Shown here: piece after piece, positions 25,962 to 34,119 of the stretch
How positions within the stretch are numbered: the first letter of the stretch is position 1
Layout of the letters: each line of letters opens with the position of its first letter
Assembly: GCA_963776225.1 (NCBI GenBank)
Contig: CAVZLL010000001.1
Coordinates: forward strand, 496,001 to 560,000
Length of the DNA: 64,000 bases
Source: Bog-756 sp963776225
GTDB taxonomy: Bacteria; Actinomycetota; Acidimicrobiia; Acidimicrobiales; RAAP-2
Direction of reading: 5' to 3'
Position numbers and translations under genes: made by a program
The notes under the pieces: generated by a model
The model's input: only the letters and a program-made list of their open reading frames with translations
The model's database searches: none
Told to the model about the DNA's origin: nothing

Positions 25962-27452
25962 GTGAACGACGACCTGACAACGATCGCCGAACGCGGTGCC
26001 ACGACGGCCACCGAGCCCGACCCCAAGCGCTGGTCGATCCTGGCGGTGGTGGTGATCGCCCAGCTGATGGTGGTGCTCGACGCCTCGATCGTGACCATCG
26101 CCCTTCCCTCGGCGCAGAAGGCCCTGCACATCTCGGTGCCCAACAGGCAGTGGGTCATCACCGCCTACACCCTGGCCTTCGGTGGCCTGCTGCTCCTCGG
26201 CGGTCGGATCGCCGACTACGGCGGACGCAAGCGGTGGTTCGGGATCGGTCTGGTCGGGTTCGCAGCCGCGTCGGCGCTGGGCGGACTGGCCACCGATCAG
26301 GCCATGCTGTTCGGTGCACGCGCCCTGCAGGGGGGCTTCGCCGCCCTGATGGCACCCGCTGCGCTCTCCATCCTCACCGTCACCTTCCAGTCCGACCCCG
26401 GAGAACGGGCGAAGGCCTTCGGCGCGTACGGCGCGGTCTCCGGGGCCGGCGGTGCCATCGGCGTCCTGGCCGGCGGACTCCTCACCCAGTACGCATCGTG
26501 GCGGTGGTGCCTGCTGGTCAACGTGCCGATCGCCCTCCTGGCGGCGTTCTTCGCCACCCGGGTGGTCCACGAGAGCCGGGTACAGGGAACCACCCGTTAC
26601 GACCTGCCCGGCGCCTTCCTCTCGACCGTCGGCCTGGTCAGCCTGGTCTACGGGTTCACCAAGGCCAGCTTGGACGGCTGGAGCTCCTCGACCACGATCA
26701 CCTTCCTGTCCATCGGGGTCGTCCTCCTGATCGCCTTCGTCTTCGTCGAGACCCGCTCGAGCCATCCGCTCCTGCCGATGCGGGTCGTCGCCGAACGCAA
26801 CCGCGGCGGGTCGTTCCTGGCGTCCTTCCTGCTCGGAGCCGGGCTCTTCGCCATGTTCGTCTTCCTCAGCTACTACATGCAGGGGGTGCTGCACTACTCG
26901 GCCCTCAAGGCCGGGATCGCCTTCCTGCCCTTCGCGGCCGGCATCGTGGTGGCGGCCGGAGCCTCGTCCGCGCTGGTTCCCCGCATCGGACCCCGAATCC
27001 CGATGACCGCCGGTCTCCTGGTGGGTGCCATCGGTCTCGGTTGGCTCAGCCAGATCGGGGTGGACACCTCGTTCTGGGCCTACGTCTTCGGCCCGCAGAT
27101 CCTGATGAGCGTCGGTCTCGGCTTCGCGTTCCCCGCGCTCAGTAGTACCGCCCTGACCAACGTCGACAACCGGGACTCCGGGGTGGCGAGCGCCCTGGTC
27201 AACACCACCCAGCAGATCGGTGGATCGCTCGGCACCGCCCTCCTCAACACGGTGGCCGCCACGGCGACCGCCAGCTACATCGCGGTGCACGGCCGGTCGT
27301 TCGTCCCGGCCGGACTGGTCCACGGGTACTCGGTCGCCTTCGCGGTCGGAGCCGGATTCCTCGTCGTCGCCGCGCTGGTCACCGCGGTGTTCGTCCAGGG
27401 CCAGCCCGAGACGGCGGAGTCGCCGGTGAAGCCGGTGATGGCCGTCACCTGA
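25962..27452 (+). CDS. MFS drug exporter, DHA2 (14-TM) family
   Basis: The 496-residue inner-membrane transporter has about 14 segments. The DHA2 motif D1 is seen as LMVVLDASIVTIALPSAQ in the first helix, the loop 2-3 motif as GGRIADYGGRKRWFG, and motif C-like GAVSGAGGAIGVLAGG in helix 5. It likely exports hydrophobic compounds by proton exchange. The start GTG 25962 is fixed by AGGAGG 5 bases upstream; an open frame extends further upstream but is not protein-like. No regulator gene is adjacent. Confidence 0.88.
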   Translation: MNDDLTTIAERGATTATEPDPKRWSILAVVVIAQLMVVLDASIVTIALPSAQKALHISVPNRQWVITAYTLAFGGLLLLGGRIADYGGRKRWFGIGLVGFAAASALGGLATDQAMLFGARALQGGFAALMAPAALSILTVTFQSDPGERAKAFGAYGAVSGAGGAIGVLAGGLLTQYASWRWCLLVNVPIALLAAFFATRVVHESRVQGTTRYDLPGAFLSTVGLVSLVYGFTKASLDGWSSSTTITFLSIGVVLLIAFVFVETRSSHPLLPMRVVAERNRGGSFLASFLLGAGLFAMFVFLSYYMQGVLHYSALKAGIAFLPFAAGIVVAAGASSALVPRIGPRIPMTAGLLVGAIGLGWLSQIGVDTSFWAYVFGPQILMSVGLGFAFPALSSTALTNVDNRDSGVASALVNTTQQIGGSLGTALLNTVAATATASYIAVHGRSFVPAGLVHGYSVAFAVGAGFLVVAALVTAVFVQGQPETAESPVKPVMAVT

Positions 27453-27512
27453 GCCCACACGGCCCTACCCCCGCCGGACCTCCGGCCCGGACCGGGCGGT
27501 AGGGTTCGATGA

Positions 27513-27914
27513 GTGACCGGCACGGACGACTTCGACTTCGAGCTGACCGCCGCCTCCCTGCGCGCCGATGGCTCGGACGTCCACATCCTGGTCAAGGTCC
27601 TCGCCGACCAGCTCGCCGACGCCCTCGGCCCACGGCTGGTTGTCGAGCGTGCCGGCGGAAGGTTCCGCAAGTCAGACGAGGTCCGCTCGCTGCGGATCAC
27701 CCTGGACGACGACCAGTTCGACGCCGAGGTGGACGGGTCCTCCCTCCGCTGCACGGTGGGCCACTCCTCTGGCGGGATCCGCATCCGCAGCGAGAAGGTC
27801 GACATGGACACCTGGCTCAACCGTCTGCTCGCCGCACTCAAGGCCGAGGCGGCCCACAGCCAGGCGGTGCGCGAGGCGCTCGAGAGCATCGTGATCGGAG
27901 GCCCACCGTCATGA
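27513..27914 (+). CDS. Hypothetical protein heading the YbjQ-repeat operon
   Basis: The 133 residues form an alpha/beta protein: an amphipathic N-terminal helix (VHILVKVLADQLADAL), a beta-rich middle (RSLRITLDDDQFDAEVDGSSLRCTVGH) and a C-terminal helix (WLNRLLAALKAEAAHS). I do not recognise a family. No signal peptide or membrane segment. Its stop codon overlaps an 11-codon ORF that leads to the next gene, so it is probably the first gene of a four-gene operon. Confidence 0.65.
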   Translation: MTGTDDFDFELTAASLRADGSDVHILVKVLADQLADALGPRLVVERAGGRFRKSDEVRSLRITLDDDQFDAEVDGSSLRCTVGHSSGGIRIRSEKVDMDTWLNRLLAALKAEAAHSQAVREALESIVIGGPPS

Positions 27915-27946
27915 GCGGCACACCCGGCAACCCCACGGCTCCATGA
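27911..27946 (+). CDS. 11-residue linking minicistron
   Basis: ATG 27911 overlaps the stop of the upstream gene (ATGA) and its own TGA overlaps the ATG of the downstream gene (ATGA). It encodes MSGTPGNPTAP. It probably serves to hand ribosomes from one gene to the next. Whether the peptide itself matters is unknown. Confidence 0.45.
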   Translation: MSGTPGNPTAP

Positions 27947-28791
27947 GCGCCACCCCCGAGGATCCCGCCGGTGGCGCGGCGGACGCCCCACCCGGAACCG
28001 GCGCACCGCAGGACCTGCCCGAGGGCGCAGGAAAGCGGCTCGCCGAGCTCGAGCACGGGCTGTTCACCTCCGACCTCTCGGTCAACGAGTTCCTGCTCAT
28101 CAAGGAGGTCGGGTTCCACCCGGCCGGCTTCGTGATGGGCTCGTCGATCTACCACACCGGCATCCAGACCCGGCGGTGGGGCCAGAGCCAGGAGCTCACA
28201 AAGCTCACCGAGGCCATGTACAACGCCCGCGAGCTGGCGATGACCCGCATGGAGGAGGAGGCCGACGAGCTCGGGGCCGACGGGGTGGTCGGGGTCCGGC
28301 TCGACGTCAACTACTACGAGTGGGGCAAGGACGCCGCCGAGTTCATCGCGGTGGGCACCGCGGTCAAGGCCGAGAGCGGGGTCTCCCACCGCAACAAGCT
28401 CGGCAAGCCCTTCACCTCGGACCTCTCGGGTCAGGACTTCTGGACCCTCATGCAGACCGGCCACATCCCCCAGGGCCTGGTCATGGGCACCTGCGTCTAC
28501 CACATCGCCCACCGGGGGATCGGGGCGACCCTCGGCTCCGCCGGTCAGAACGTCGAGCTCCCCAATTTTACTCAGGCCCTCTACGAAGCCCGCGAGCTGG
28601 CGATGACCCGCATGCAGGACGAGGCCAACCAGCTCGACGCCTCGGGCATCGTCGGGGTCCGCCTCGAGGAGAAGTCCCACCAGTGGGGGAGCCACACCAT
28701 CGAGTTCCTCTCCCTCGGCACGGCGGTGGTCAAGACCTCCGACGAGGTCACGCTCCCGACGCCGACCACCATCATCTCGCTCGACAACTGA
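27943..28791 (+). CDS. Double YbjQ-like repeat protein 1
   Basis: The 282-residue soluble protein has two copies of one unit. Each begins with a TSDLS motif (FTSDLSVNEFLLIKEVGF; FTSDLSGQDFWTLMQTGH), then a loop with a YH pair, a helix ending ARELAMTRM, and a strand pair (LGADGVVGVRLDV; LDASGIVGVRLEE) ending FIAVGTAV or FLSLGTAVV. The VVGVR strand and GTAV end resemble the YbjQ/DUF74 (heavy-metal-binding-like) fold, a small oligomeric beta-alpha domain of unknown role. ATG 27943 overlaps the minicistron stop; the next gene overlaps by TGATG. Confidence 0.72.
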   Translation: MSATPEDPAGGAADAPPGTGAPQDLPEGAGKRLAELEHGLFTSDLSVNEFLLIKEVGFHPAGFVMGSSIYHTGIQTRRWGQSQELTKLTEAMYNARELAMTRMEEEADELGADGVVGVRLDVNYYEWGKDAAEFIAVGTAVKAESGVSHRNKLGKPFTSDLSGQDFWTLMQTGHIPQGLVMGTCVYHIAHRGIGATLGSAGQNVELPNFTQALYEARELAMTRMQDEANQLDASGIVGVRLEEKSHQWGSHTIEFLSLGTAVVKTSDEVTLPTPTTIISLDN

Positions 28792-29759
28792 TGGCCGACC
28801 TGCCCCCCGCAGAGCCCGGCGGTGGGGACGGCGGCGGGCCGGGAGCGGGCGGCCCGCAGGGCGACCTCCCCGAGGCCGCGGTCCGGCGCTTCGCCGAGGG
28901 GGCCTTCACCTCCGGCCTCACCGTCCCCGACTTCGCCGCCTGTCTCCAGATGGGCCTCCAGCCGGTCGGCTTCGTGCAGGGCTACTGCGTGATGCAGTGG
29001 CAGTGGTACGGGATGGGGATGGGGTTCGGACTCGGGATGGGGATGGGCGGCTTCGGGCAGCAGTACGGCGGGATCCGCGGCTACAACGAGACCTGGAGCT
29101 GCCCGCACGGCTTCGTCTCGGCCGAGCACCGTGCCTGGGGGCAGAACTACGAGCAGACCTGGATCGAGGACGCCTGGACCGAGGGCTTCACCACCGCCTT
29201 CGGTCGGATGGTCGAGGAGGCGGCTTCTGCCGGGGCCCACGGGGTGGTCGGGGTGGTCGACACCAGCCAGTCGTTGTCCGACATGGGCGTTCTCGAGTTC
29301 CGGGTGCAGGGCACCGCGGTGCGGGTGGTCGGTGGCGATCCGCCCGCCGACGGGCGGCCCTGGACCACCTACCTTGCCGGCCAGCGGCTCGTCAAGCTGG
29401 TCGAGGCCGGGTACGCCCCGGTCTCCGTTGCGGTCTCGGTCGCGTCGGTCCGGGTCTGGGCCAACTGCATCACCAAGTACCTGACCGAGGGCTCGATCTC
29501 GATGTACGGCGGGACCACCCCGGGTGCCGAGATCGAACAGACCGCGAGCGCCGAGATGGCCGTCCGCGAGATCGCCCGCCAGCGGGTCTGGGAGCAGCTC
29601 GGTAACGACTCTCTGCATGGTGCGCAACTCGACACCGCCGAGCGCGAGCTCGGCGAGGGGGACACCGAGTTCCAGTGCACCCTCCGGGGCAACCGGGTCC
29701 GCCGGTTCAAGCCGTTCGACCCGATGAGCGCCCCCCATCCGACGGTGCGGTTGCTATGA
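28791..29759 (+). CDS. Double YbjQ-like repeat protein 2 with Met/Gly-rich loop
   Basis: The 322-residue paralogue has the same two-unit plan: FTSGLTVPDFAACLQMGL, then AHGVVGVVDTSQ and FRVQGTAVRVV; a second unit starts TYLAGQRLVKLVEAGY. The loop after the first TSDLS-like motif is enlarged and has a Met/Gly/Trp/Tyr-rich run at residues 70-94 (YGMGMGFGLGMGMGG) followed by TWSCPHGF. The second unit is diverged (SLHGAQLDTAERE in place of GVVGV). Its start ATG 28791 overlaps the previous stop, so translation is coupled. Confidence 0.7.
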   Translation: MADLPPAEPGGGDGGGPGAGGPQGDLPEAAVRRFAEGAFTSGLTVPDFAACLQMGLQPVGFVQGYCVMQWQWYGMGMGFGLGMGMGGFGQQYGGIRGYNETWSCPHGFVSAEHRAWGQNYEQTWIEDAWTEGFTTAFGRMVEEAASAGAHGVVGVVDTSQSLSDMGVLEFRVQGTAVRVVGGDPPADGRPWTTYLAGQRLVKLVEAGYAPVSVAVSVASVRVWANCITKYLTEGSISMYGGTTPGAEIEQTASAEMAVREIARQRVWEQLGNDSLHGAQLDTAERELGEGDTEFQCTLRGNRVRRFKPFDPMSAPHPTVRLL

Positions 29760-30643
29760 GCGGCGCCGCTCGTGGGCCGGGAGGAGGAGGAGAGAGAGAG
29801 AAGGGAGGAGAGGGAGAGAAGCCGGACACCGCCGCCGAGATGCGGGCCGCCGCTGCCGCCTTGGCCCGCCCCGCGCCGAAGAACGCCGAACGGATGACCT
29901 CCGACCTCTCCATCGACGAGGAGCTGGTCCTCCACTCGATCGGCTGGGAGCCGGTCCGGCTGGTCAACGGCGTCTCCATCTACTCGGTCCCGGCAGGTGT
30001 GTGGAGCTGGGGACAGGGGGAGATCGGCTACGCCTCGGCGGCGTTCGCCAACGCGTTCGGCAGGGCCACCGAACGGATCCACGAGCAGTGCACCCACGCC
30101 GGCGGGCACGGCGTGGTCGGCGTCCACGTCGAGTGGGCGGTCGTCCGCCACCAGGTCGCCGTCTCCCTGGTCGGCACCGCGGTGCGGCCGGTCGGGGCGA
30201 CCAGCCTCGGCAATGACCCGGTCTTCGTCTCCGACCTCTCGGGTCGAGACTTCGCCGTGCTCCAGGTCGCCGGATGGACGCCGCTCGGGCTGGCCGCCGG
30301 TGCCAGCTTCGTCTACGCGCCGCGGCGCTCGATGGGCGCGGCCATGCAGCAGTCGGGCCAGAACGTCGAGCTCACCAACTTCACCGAGGCCATGTACTCG
30401 GCCCGCGAGTCGGCCATGGAGCGCATGCAGTCGGCGGCCATCGCCCTCGGCGGGACCGGGGTGGTCGAGGTCAAGGTCACCGAGGGCCCGATGGACTTCG
30501 CCCACCACGCGATCGGCTTCAGCGCCTACGGCACCGTCGTGCGGCTCGGTGCCGAGGGGCACCGCAACCTCGGGGTGCGGATGATCCTCCCGATGGACGA
30601 TCCGGTCGCCGCGTTCGACGCCGCCTCCCTCCGCGGCGCGTAA
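29756..30643 (+). CDS. Double YbjQ-like repeat protein 3
   Basis: The 295-residue paralogue starts with a charged, GA-rich encoded N-terminus (GGGGEREKGGEGEK), then two units: MTSDLSIDEELVLHSIGW ... GHGVVGVHVEW ... SLVGTAVRPV, and FVSDLSGRDFAVLQVAGW ... GGTGVVEVKVTE ... FSAYGTVVRL. The unit order matches the two upstream genes, so the family arose by domain doubling and gene triplication. ATG 29756 overlaps the previous stop (ATGA). Function unknown; the lack of signal sequences suggests cytosol. Confidence 0.7.
   Translation: MSGAARGPGGGGEREKGGEGEKPDTAAEMRAAAAALARPAPKNAERMTSDLSIDEELVLHSIGWEPVRLVNGVSIYSVPAGVWSWGQGEIGYASAAFANAFGRATERIHEQCTHAGGHGVVGVHVEWAVVRHQVAVSLVGTAVRPVGATSLGNDPVFVSDLSGRDFAVLQVAGWTPLGLAAGASFVYAPRRSMGAAMQQSGQNVELTNFTEAMYSARESAMERMQSAAIALGGTGVVEVKVTEGPMDFAHHAIGFSAYGTVVRLGAEGHRNLGVRMILPMDDPVAAFDAASLRGA
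29782..29819 (+). repeat. GA-rich low-complexity tract
   Basis: A nearly pure purine run of GGAGGAGGAG, GAGAGAGAG and similar steps inside the N-terminal codons of the third YbjQ-repeat gene. Such a tract could slip in replication and also holds multiple Shine-Dalgarno-like sites. Confidence 0.6.
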
Positions 30644-30654
30644 CCTCCCGCATC

Positions 30655-31896
30655 ATGCCTGACGCACCGCTCCACGGGATCCGGATCCTCGAGTGCTCCG
30701 CCCTCGGTCCGGCGGCCATCACCATGCCCCTGGTCGACCTCGGGGCCGAGGTCGTCAAGGTCGAGCCCCCGTCGGGTGACTACATCCGCGAGATGACCTG
30801 GCCGATCATCGAGGGCGTCTCCCTCATGCACCTGCACATCAACCGTGGGAAGCGCAGCATCGTGCTCGACCTGCGGAACGACGAGGACGTGGCCACGTTC
30901 AAGGAGCTGGCGCAGGTGTCCGACGTGGTGGTCGAGGCCATGCGCCCCGGCGGGCTCGCCCGCCGCGGTGTCGGGTTCGAGGACCTGCGACTGCTCAAGC
31001 CGGACATCGTGTTCTGCACGATCTCCGGGTACGGGATGACCGGCCCCTACCGGGACCTGCCCGCCCACGGGGTTGCCTTCGACACCTGGGCGGGGATCGT
31101 CTCGCCCCAGCTCAACGGGGAGGGGTTCGCCTACCTCCCCGAGCACGCCTCGATGGGCATCCACGCCGGCCCGCTCTTCGGGGCGCTGGGCATCCTGGCC
31201 GCGGTGGTCCGTGCCCGGGCGACCGGCGAGGGGTCCTTCCTCGAGATCGCCCAGTCGGACGCCGCCGCCGCCATGGACTGGTACCGGAGCGAGACCTGGA
31301 AGGCCTACGAGCGCCCCGAGAGCGAGGTCACCGGCAACAAGGCCGACGACTACGAACGCCGCGAGCCGGGCACGGCCGGGATGGTCGAGGGCGTGCGCTA
31401 CCAGGTCTACGAGGCGAAGGACGGCCGCACCGTGCTCTTCATGGCCTCCGAGCAGGCCTTCTGGAAGAACTTCTGCGGCGCGGTCGACCGCATGGACCTC
31501 TTCGAGCGGTGGCCGGGGTCGAAGTTCGCCGACCACGCGCGCAACAACCTCGAGCTGCGGCGGGAGCTGCGCGACATCTTCCGCACCCGCACCGCGACCG
31601 AGTGGATCGCCTTCGGGACCGAGGCCGACTTCCCGGTGGCCCCGGTCAACTCACCGAAGACCATCGCATCGGATCCGCAGTTCGAGGACCGCTTCCACTG
31701 GATCGGCCGCGAGCGGCTCGGCGCCGAGCAGCTGCCCACCCCGCTCAAGTTCGTGGGCGAGGAGCTGCCGGTCCCCGAGCACGCCCCGACCGTCGGCCAG
31801 CACACCGACGAGGTGCTCCGCGACCTGCTCGGCTGGGACGAGGCCCGCATCGGCGAGTCACGGGCACGCGGCGGGCTCGGCGGCCCGAAGGGCTGA
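30655..31896 (+). CDS. CaiB/BaiF family (class III) CoA-transferase
   Basis: The 413-residue cytosolic enzyme has the family start GIRILECSALGPAAITMPLVDLGAEVVKVE, the nucleotide-binding-like loop NRGKRSIVLDLRN, CTISGYGMTGPYRDLPAHG, and GSFLEIAQSDA where the family's catalytic Asp would be near. It moves CoA between carboxylic acids through an aspartyl anhydride. The neighbours (DUF35 protein and thiolase) point to acyl-CoA or steroid side-chain breakdown. ATG 30655 was chosen because the family alignment begins there; it lies 9 bases after the YbjQ operon. Confidence 0.87.
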   Translation: MPDAPLHGIRILECSALGPAAITMPLVDLGAEVVKVEPPSGDYIREMTWPIIEGVSLMHLHINRGKRSIVLDLRNDEDVATFKELAQVSDVVVEAMRPGGLARRGVGFEDLRLLKPDIVFCTISGYGMTGPYRDLPAHGVAFDTWAGIVSPQLNGEGFAYLPEHASMGIHAGPLFGALGILAAVVRARATGEGSFLEIAQSDAAAAMDWYRSETWKAYERPESEVTGNKADDYERREPGTAGMVEGVRYQVYEAKDGRTVLFMASEQAFWKNFCGAVDRMDLFERWPGSKFADHARNNLELRRELRDIFRTRTATEWIAFGTEADFPVAPVNSPKTIASDPQFEDRFHWIGRERLGAEQLPTPLKFVGEELPVPEHAPTVGQHTDEVLRDLLGWDEARIGESRARGGLGGPKG

Positions 31897-31939
31897 GCCT
31901 CCCCGGGAGCGGAATCGGGGCACGCAGTAGGATCCGGCC

Positions 31940-32431
31940 ATGTCCTCGCCCGCGCCGTCGCCGTCTCCGTCGACCAAGGACCGGGTGCCCGCGGTCGAAG
32001 GGTGGTTCACCCTCGACGAGCGCGCGCCGGCCCTGCTCGGGTCGACGTGCACGAGCTGCGGGAACATCGCGTTCCCGAAAGAGACGTTCTCCTGCAGGAA
32101 CCCGCACTGCCGGGGAACCGAGTTCACCGAGACGGCGCTCAGCCGCACCGGGACGGTCTGGTCCTACACCGACGCCTGCTATCAGCCCCCCGCCCCCTAC
32201 GTCGCGTCCGACCCCTACGTCCCCTTCGCCATCGCAGCGGTCGAGCTGGCAGCGGAGAAGCTGGTGGTGATGGGCCAGGTCGTCGCCGGGGTTGGCGTCG
32301 CCGACCTCTCGGTCGGGGCGGAGGTCGAGCTGGTCCTCGACACCCTCTACGAGGACGGCGACCACGAGTACCTGGTCTGGAAGTGGCGGCCGACCGGCGG
32401 CGCAGCCGGAACGGGGACGTCGGATGCCTGA
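31940..32431 (+). CDS. DUF35 OB-fold zinc-ribbon protein
   Basis: The 163-residue cytosolic protein has a rubredoxin-like zinc ribbon (CTSCGN near residue 36 and CRNPHC near 53), then an OB-fold with GTVWSYTDACYQPP and PFAIAAVELA. DUF35 proteins pair with thiolase-like enzymes; in steroid degraders such pairs act as aldolases or hydratases on acyl-CoA side chains. The stop overlaps the thiolase start by 8 bases, strongly suggesting a complex. Confidence 0.85.
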   Translation: MSSPAPSPSPSTKDRVPAVEGWFTLDERAPALLGSTCTSCGNIAFPKETFSCRNPHCRGTEFTETALSRTGTVWSYTDACYQPPAPYVASDPYVPFAIAAVELAAEKLVVMGQVVAGVGVADLSVGAEVELVLDTLYEDGDHEYLVWKWRPTGGAAGTGTSDA

Positions 32432-33623
32432 CGACCGGCGGGTCGCCGTGCTCGGTGCCGGCATGCACCCCTGGGGCAAGTGGGGCCGCAACTTCGTCGA
32501 GTACGGGCTCGCGGCGGCGACCGACGCGCTCGCCGAGGCGGACCTGCCCTGGACCGACGTGCAGCACGTCGCCGGAGCCGACACCATCCGCAACGGCTAC
32601 CCGGGGTTCGTGGCGGGGGCCACCTTCGCCCAGGCGCTCGGGTGGACCGGTGCCCGGGTCTCCTCCGCCTACGCCGCCTGTGCGTCGGGCGCGCAGGCCA
32701 TCAACAACGCCCGGGCCCAGATCCTGGCCGGCCTCTGCGACGTCGCGCTGGTCGTCGGGGCGGACACCACCCCCAAGGGGTTCTTCGCACCGGTCGGCGG
32801 CGACCGGCGCGACGATCCCGACTGGCTGCGCTTCCACCTGATGGGCGCCACCAACCCGACCTACTTCGCCCTCTACGCCCGCCGCCGGATGGAGCTCTTC
32901 GGGGCGACCGAGGCCGACTTCGCCGCGGTCAAGGTCAAGAACGCCCGCCACGGGCTCGACAACCCGAACGCCCGCTACCGCAAGGAGGTCACCGCCGAGG
33001 AGGTGCTCGCCTCCCCGATGGTGGCCGACCCGCTCCGCCTGCTCGAGATCTGCGCGACCTCCGACGGCGGTGCGGCCCTCGTGCTCTCCAGCATGGCGTT
33101 CGCCCGCCGGCACGCCGGGACGGACGACCTGGTCACCATCGACGCCGTGTCCACGGTGACCCCACGCTTCCCCCAGACGATCATCGAGATGCCCGACTTC
33201 TCGACCGACTCCTCGATCGCGGTGGCCCAGGTCGGCCCGACCTTCAAACGGTCGGTCGCGCTCGCCGCCTACGAGGAGGCGGGCATCGGGCCCGAGGACA
33301 TCGGGCTCGCCGAGGTCTACGACCTCTCGTCCGCCCTCGAGCTCGACTGGTACGAGGACGTCGGGCTCTGCAAGGAGGGCGAGGCCGAGCGCCTGCTCCG
33401 CGACGGCGACACCGCCCTCGGGGGCAGGGTCCCGGTCAACCCGAGCGGGGGACTCTCCTGCTTCGGAGAGGCCATCCCGGCCCAGGCCATCGCCCAGGTC
33501 TGCGAGCTGGTCTGGCAGCTGCGAGGCCGGGCCGAGGGCCGCCAGGTGGAGGGGGCGCGGGCGGGGATCACCGCCAACCAGGGCCTCTTCGGCCACGGCT
33601 CCTCGATCATCGTCTCCCGGTAG
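32424..33623 (+). CDS. Thiolase-like lipid-transfer protein (Ltp/SCP-x type)
   Basis: The 399-residue protein has a thiolase fold. Cys86 in YAACASGAQAI occupies the nucleophile position; YDLSSALELDWYEDVG and NPSGGLSCFGEAIPAQ fill later family motifs. The usual HPxG/CxG details are altered as in Ltp2-type enzymes that cleave C-C bonds (retro-aldol) together with DUF35 partners. The specific substrate is unknown. The start ATG 32424 lies inside the DUF35 gene end. Confidence 0.83.
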   Translation: MPDDRRVAVLGAGMHPWGKWGRNFVEYGLAAATDALAEADLPWTDVQHVAGADTIRNGYPGFVAGATFAQALGWTGARVSSAYAACASGAQAINNARAQILAGLCDVALVVGADTTPKGFFAPVGGDRRDDPDWLRFHLMGATNPTYFALYARRRMELFGATEADFAAVKVKNARHGLDNPNARYRKEVTAEEVLASPMVADPLRLLEICATSDGGAALVLSSMAFARRHAGTDDLVTIDAVSTVTPRFPQTIIEMPDFSTDSSIAVAQVGPTFKRSVALAAYEEAGIGPEDIGLAEVYDLSSALELDWYEDVGLCKEGEAERLLRDGDTALGGRVPVNPSGGLSCFGEAIPAQAIAQVCELVWQLRGRAEGRQVEGARAGITANQGLFGHGSSIIVSR

Positions 33624-33647
33624 CGGCCACCCTCTCCGCAACCCGTA

Positions 33648-33676
33648 TTGACGACCGACGGACCGGTCGGTACGGT
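33648..33676 (+). promoter_or_regulatory. Sigma70-like promoter with embedded palindrome
   Basis: TTGACG, exactly 17 bases, TACGGT. The spacer holds ACCGAC...GTCGGT arms (33654-33671), the form of a TetR-type operator. It lies 41 bases upstream of a small ORF and precedes the large cyclase gene. Confidence 0.6.
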
Positions 33677-33717
33677 CACGGGCGGCGCGAGGGCAGGGCG
33701 GTAGCAGGGGTGGCACC

Positions 33718-33864
33718 ATGAACCGACAGCGAGCACCGCGCATCACGGTCTTGTCGTTGTGCCTGGCGGTTGCATTGGCGGTGGCCGCTGTGGCCGTCCC
33801 CCTGCCGGAGCTCCCGGGCATCGCCGGTGCCACCACCCCGACCACGTCGGGAACAAGAACGTGA
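33718..33864 (+). CDS. Small predicted secreted or membrane peptide
   Basis: The 48-residue ORF starts MNRQRAPRITVLSLCLAVAL: a basic n-region and a hydrophobic core, with a likely signal cleavage or membrane anchor, then a Pro/Thr-rich tail (ATTPTTSGTRT). AGGGGT stands about 7 bases before ATG 33718 and a good promoter is upstream. No family recognised. It may be a secreted peptide or the truncated start of a longer gene. Confidence 0.4.
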   Translation: MNRQRAPRITVLSLCLAVALAVAAVAVPLPELPGIAGATTPTTSGTRT

Positions 33865-34119
33865 CGACCGGGCTGCTCCCGGTCTGCTCGACCAACCGGG
33901 ACGTTGCGCCGTGCGTGCGGCCGATCACCGAGTCACCGGACCCCGTCGGCAACCTGACGGACCTCTGGACGATCTCCGAGACGATCCTCTTCCCTCCCGA
34001 CGACCCGAAGTGGCGTTCAGGGGCTCGGGACACCAGGTCCGAACCGTCCTCCACTACGGTGTGAGCAGGGCGCGGCGGGCGCCGAAGGGTCACGGAGACC
34101 CGCCAACCGGGAGCGTCCC

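Noticed and set aside
25932..27458. 508-codon frame opposite the MFS gene
   Set aside because: The translation is highly charged and repetitive (Glu/Gly/Arg/His), a mirror of the membrane protein codons.
29782..29819. GA-rich tract as a phase-variable switch
   Set aside because: The tract is irregular rather than a clean unit repeat and lies in a frame-preserving coding context; no evidence for switching.
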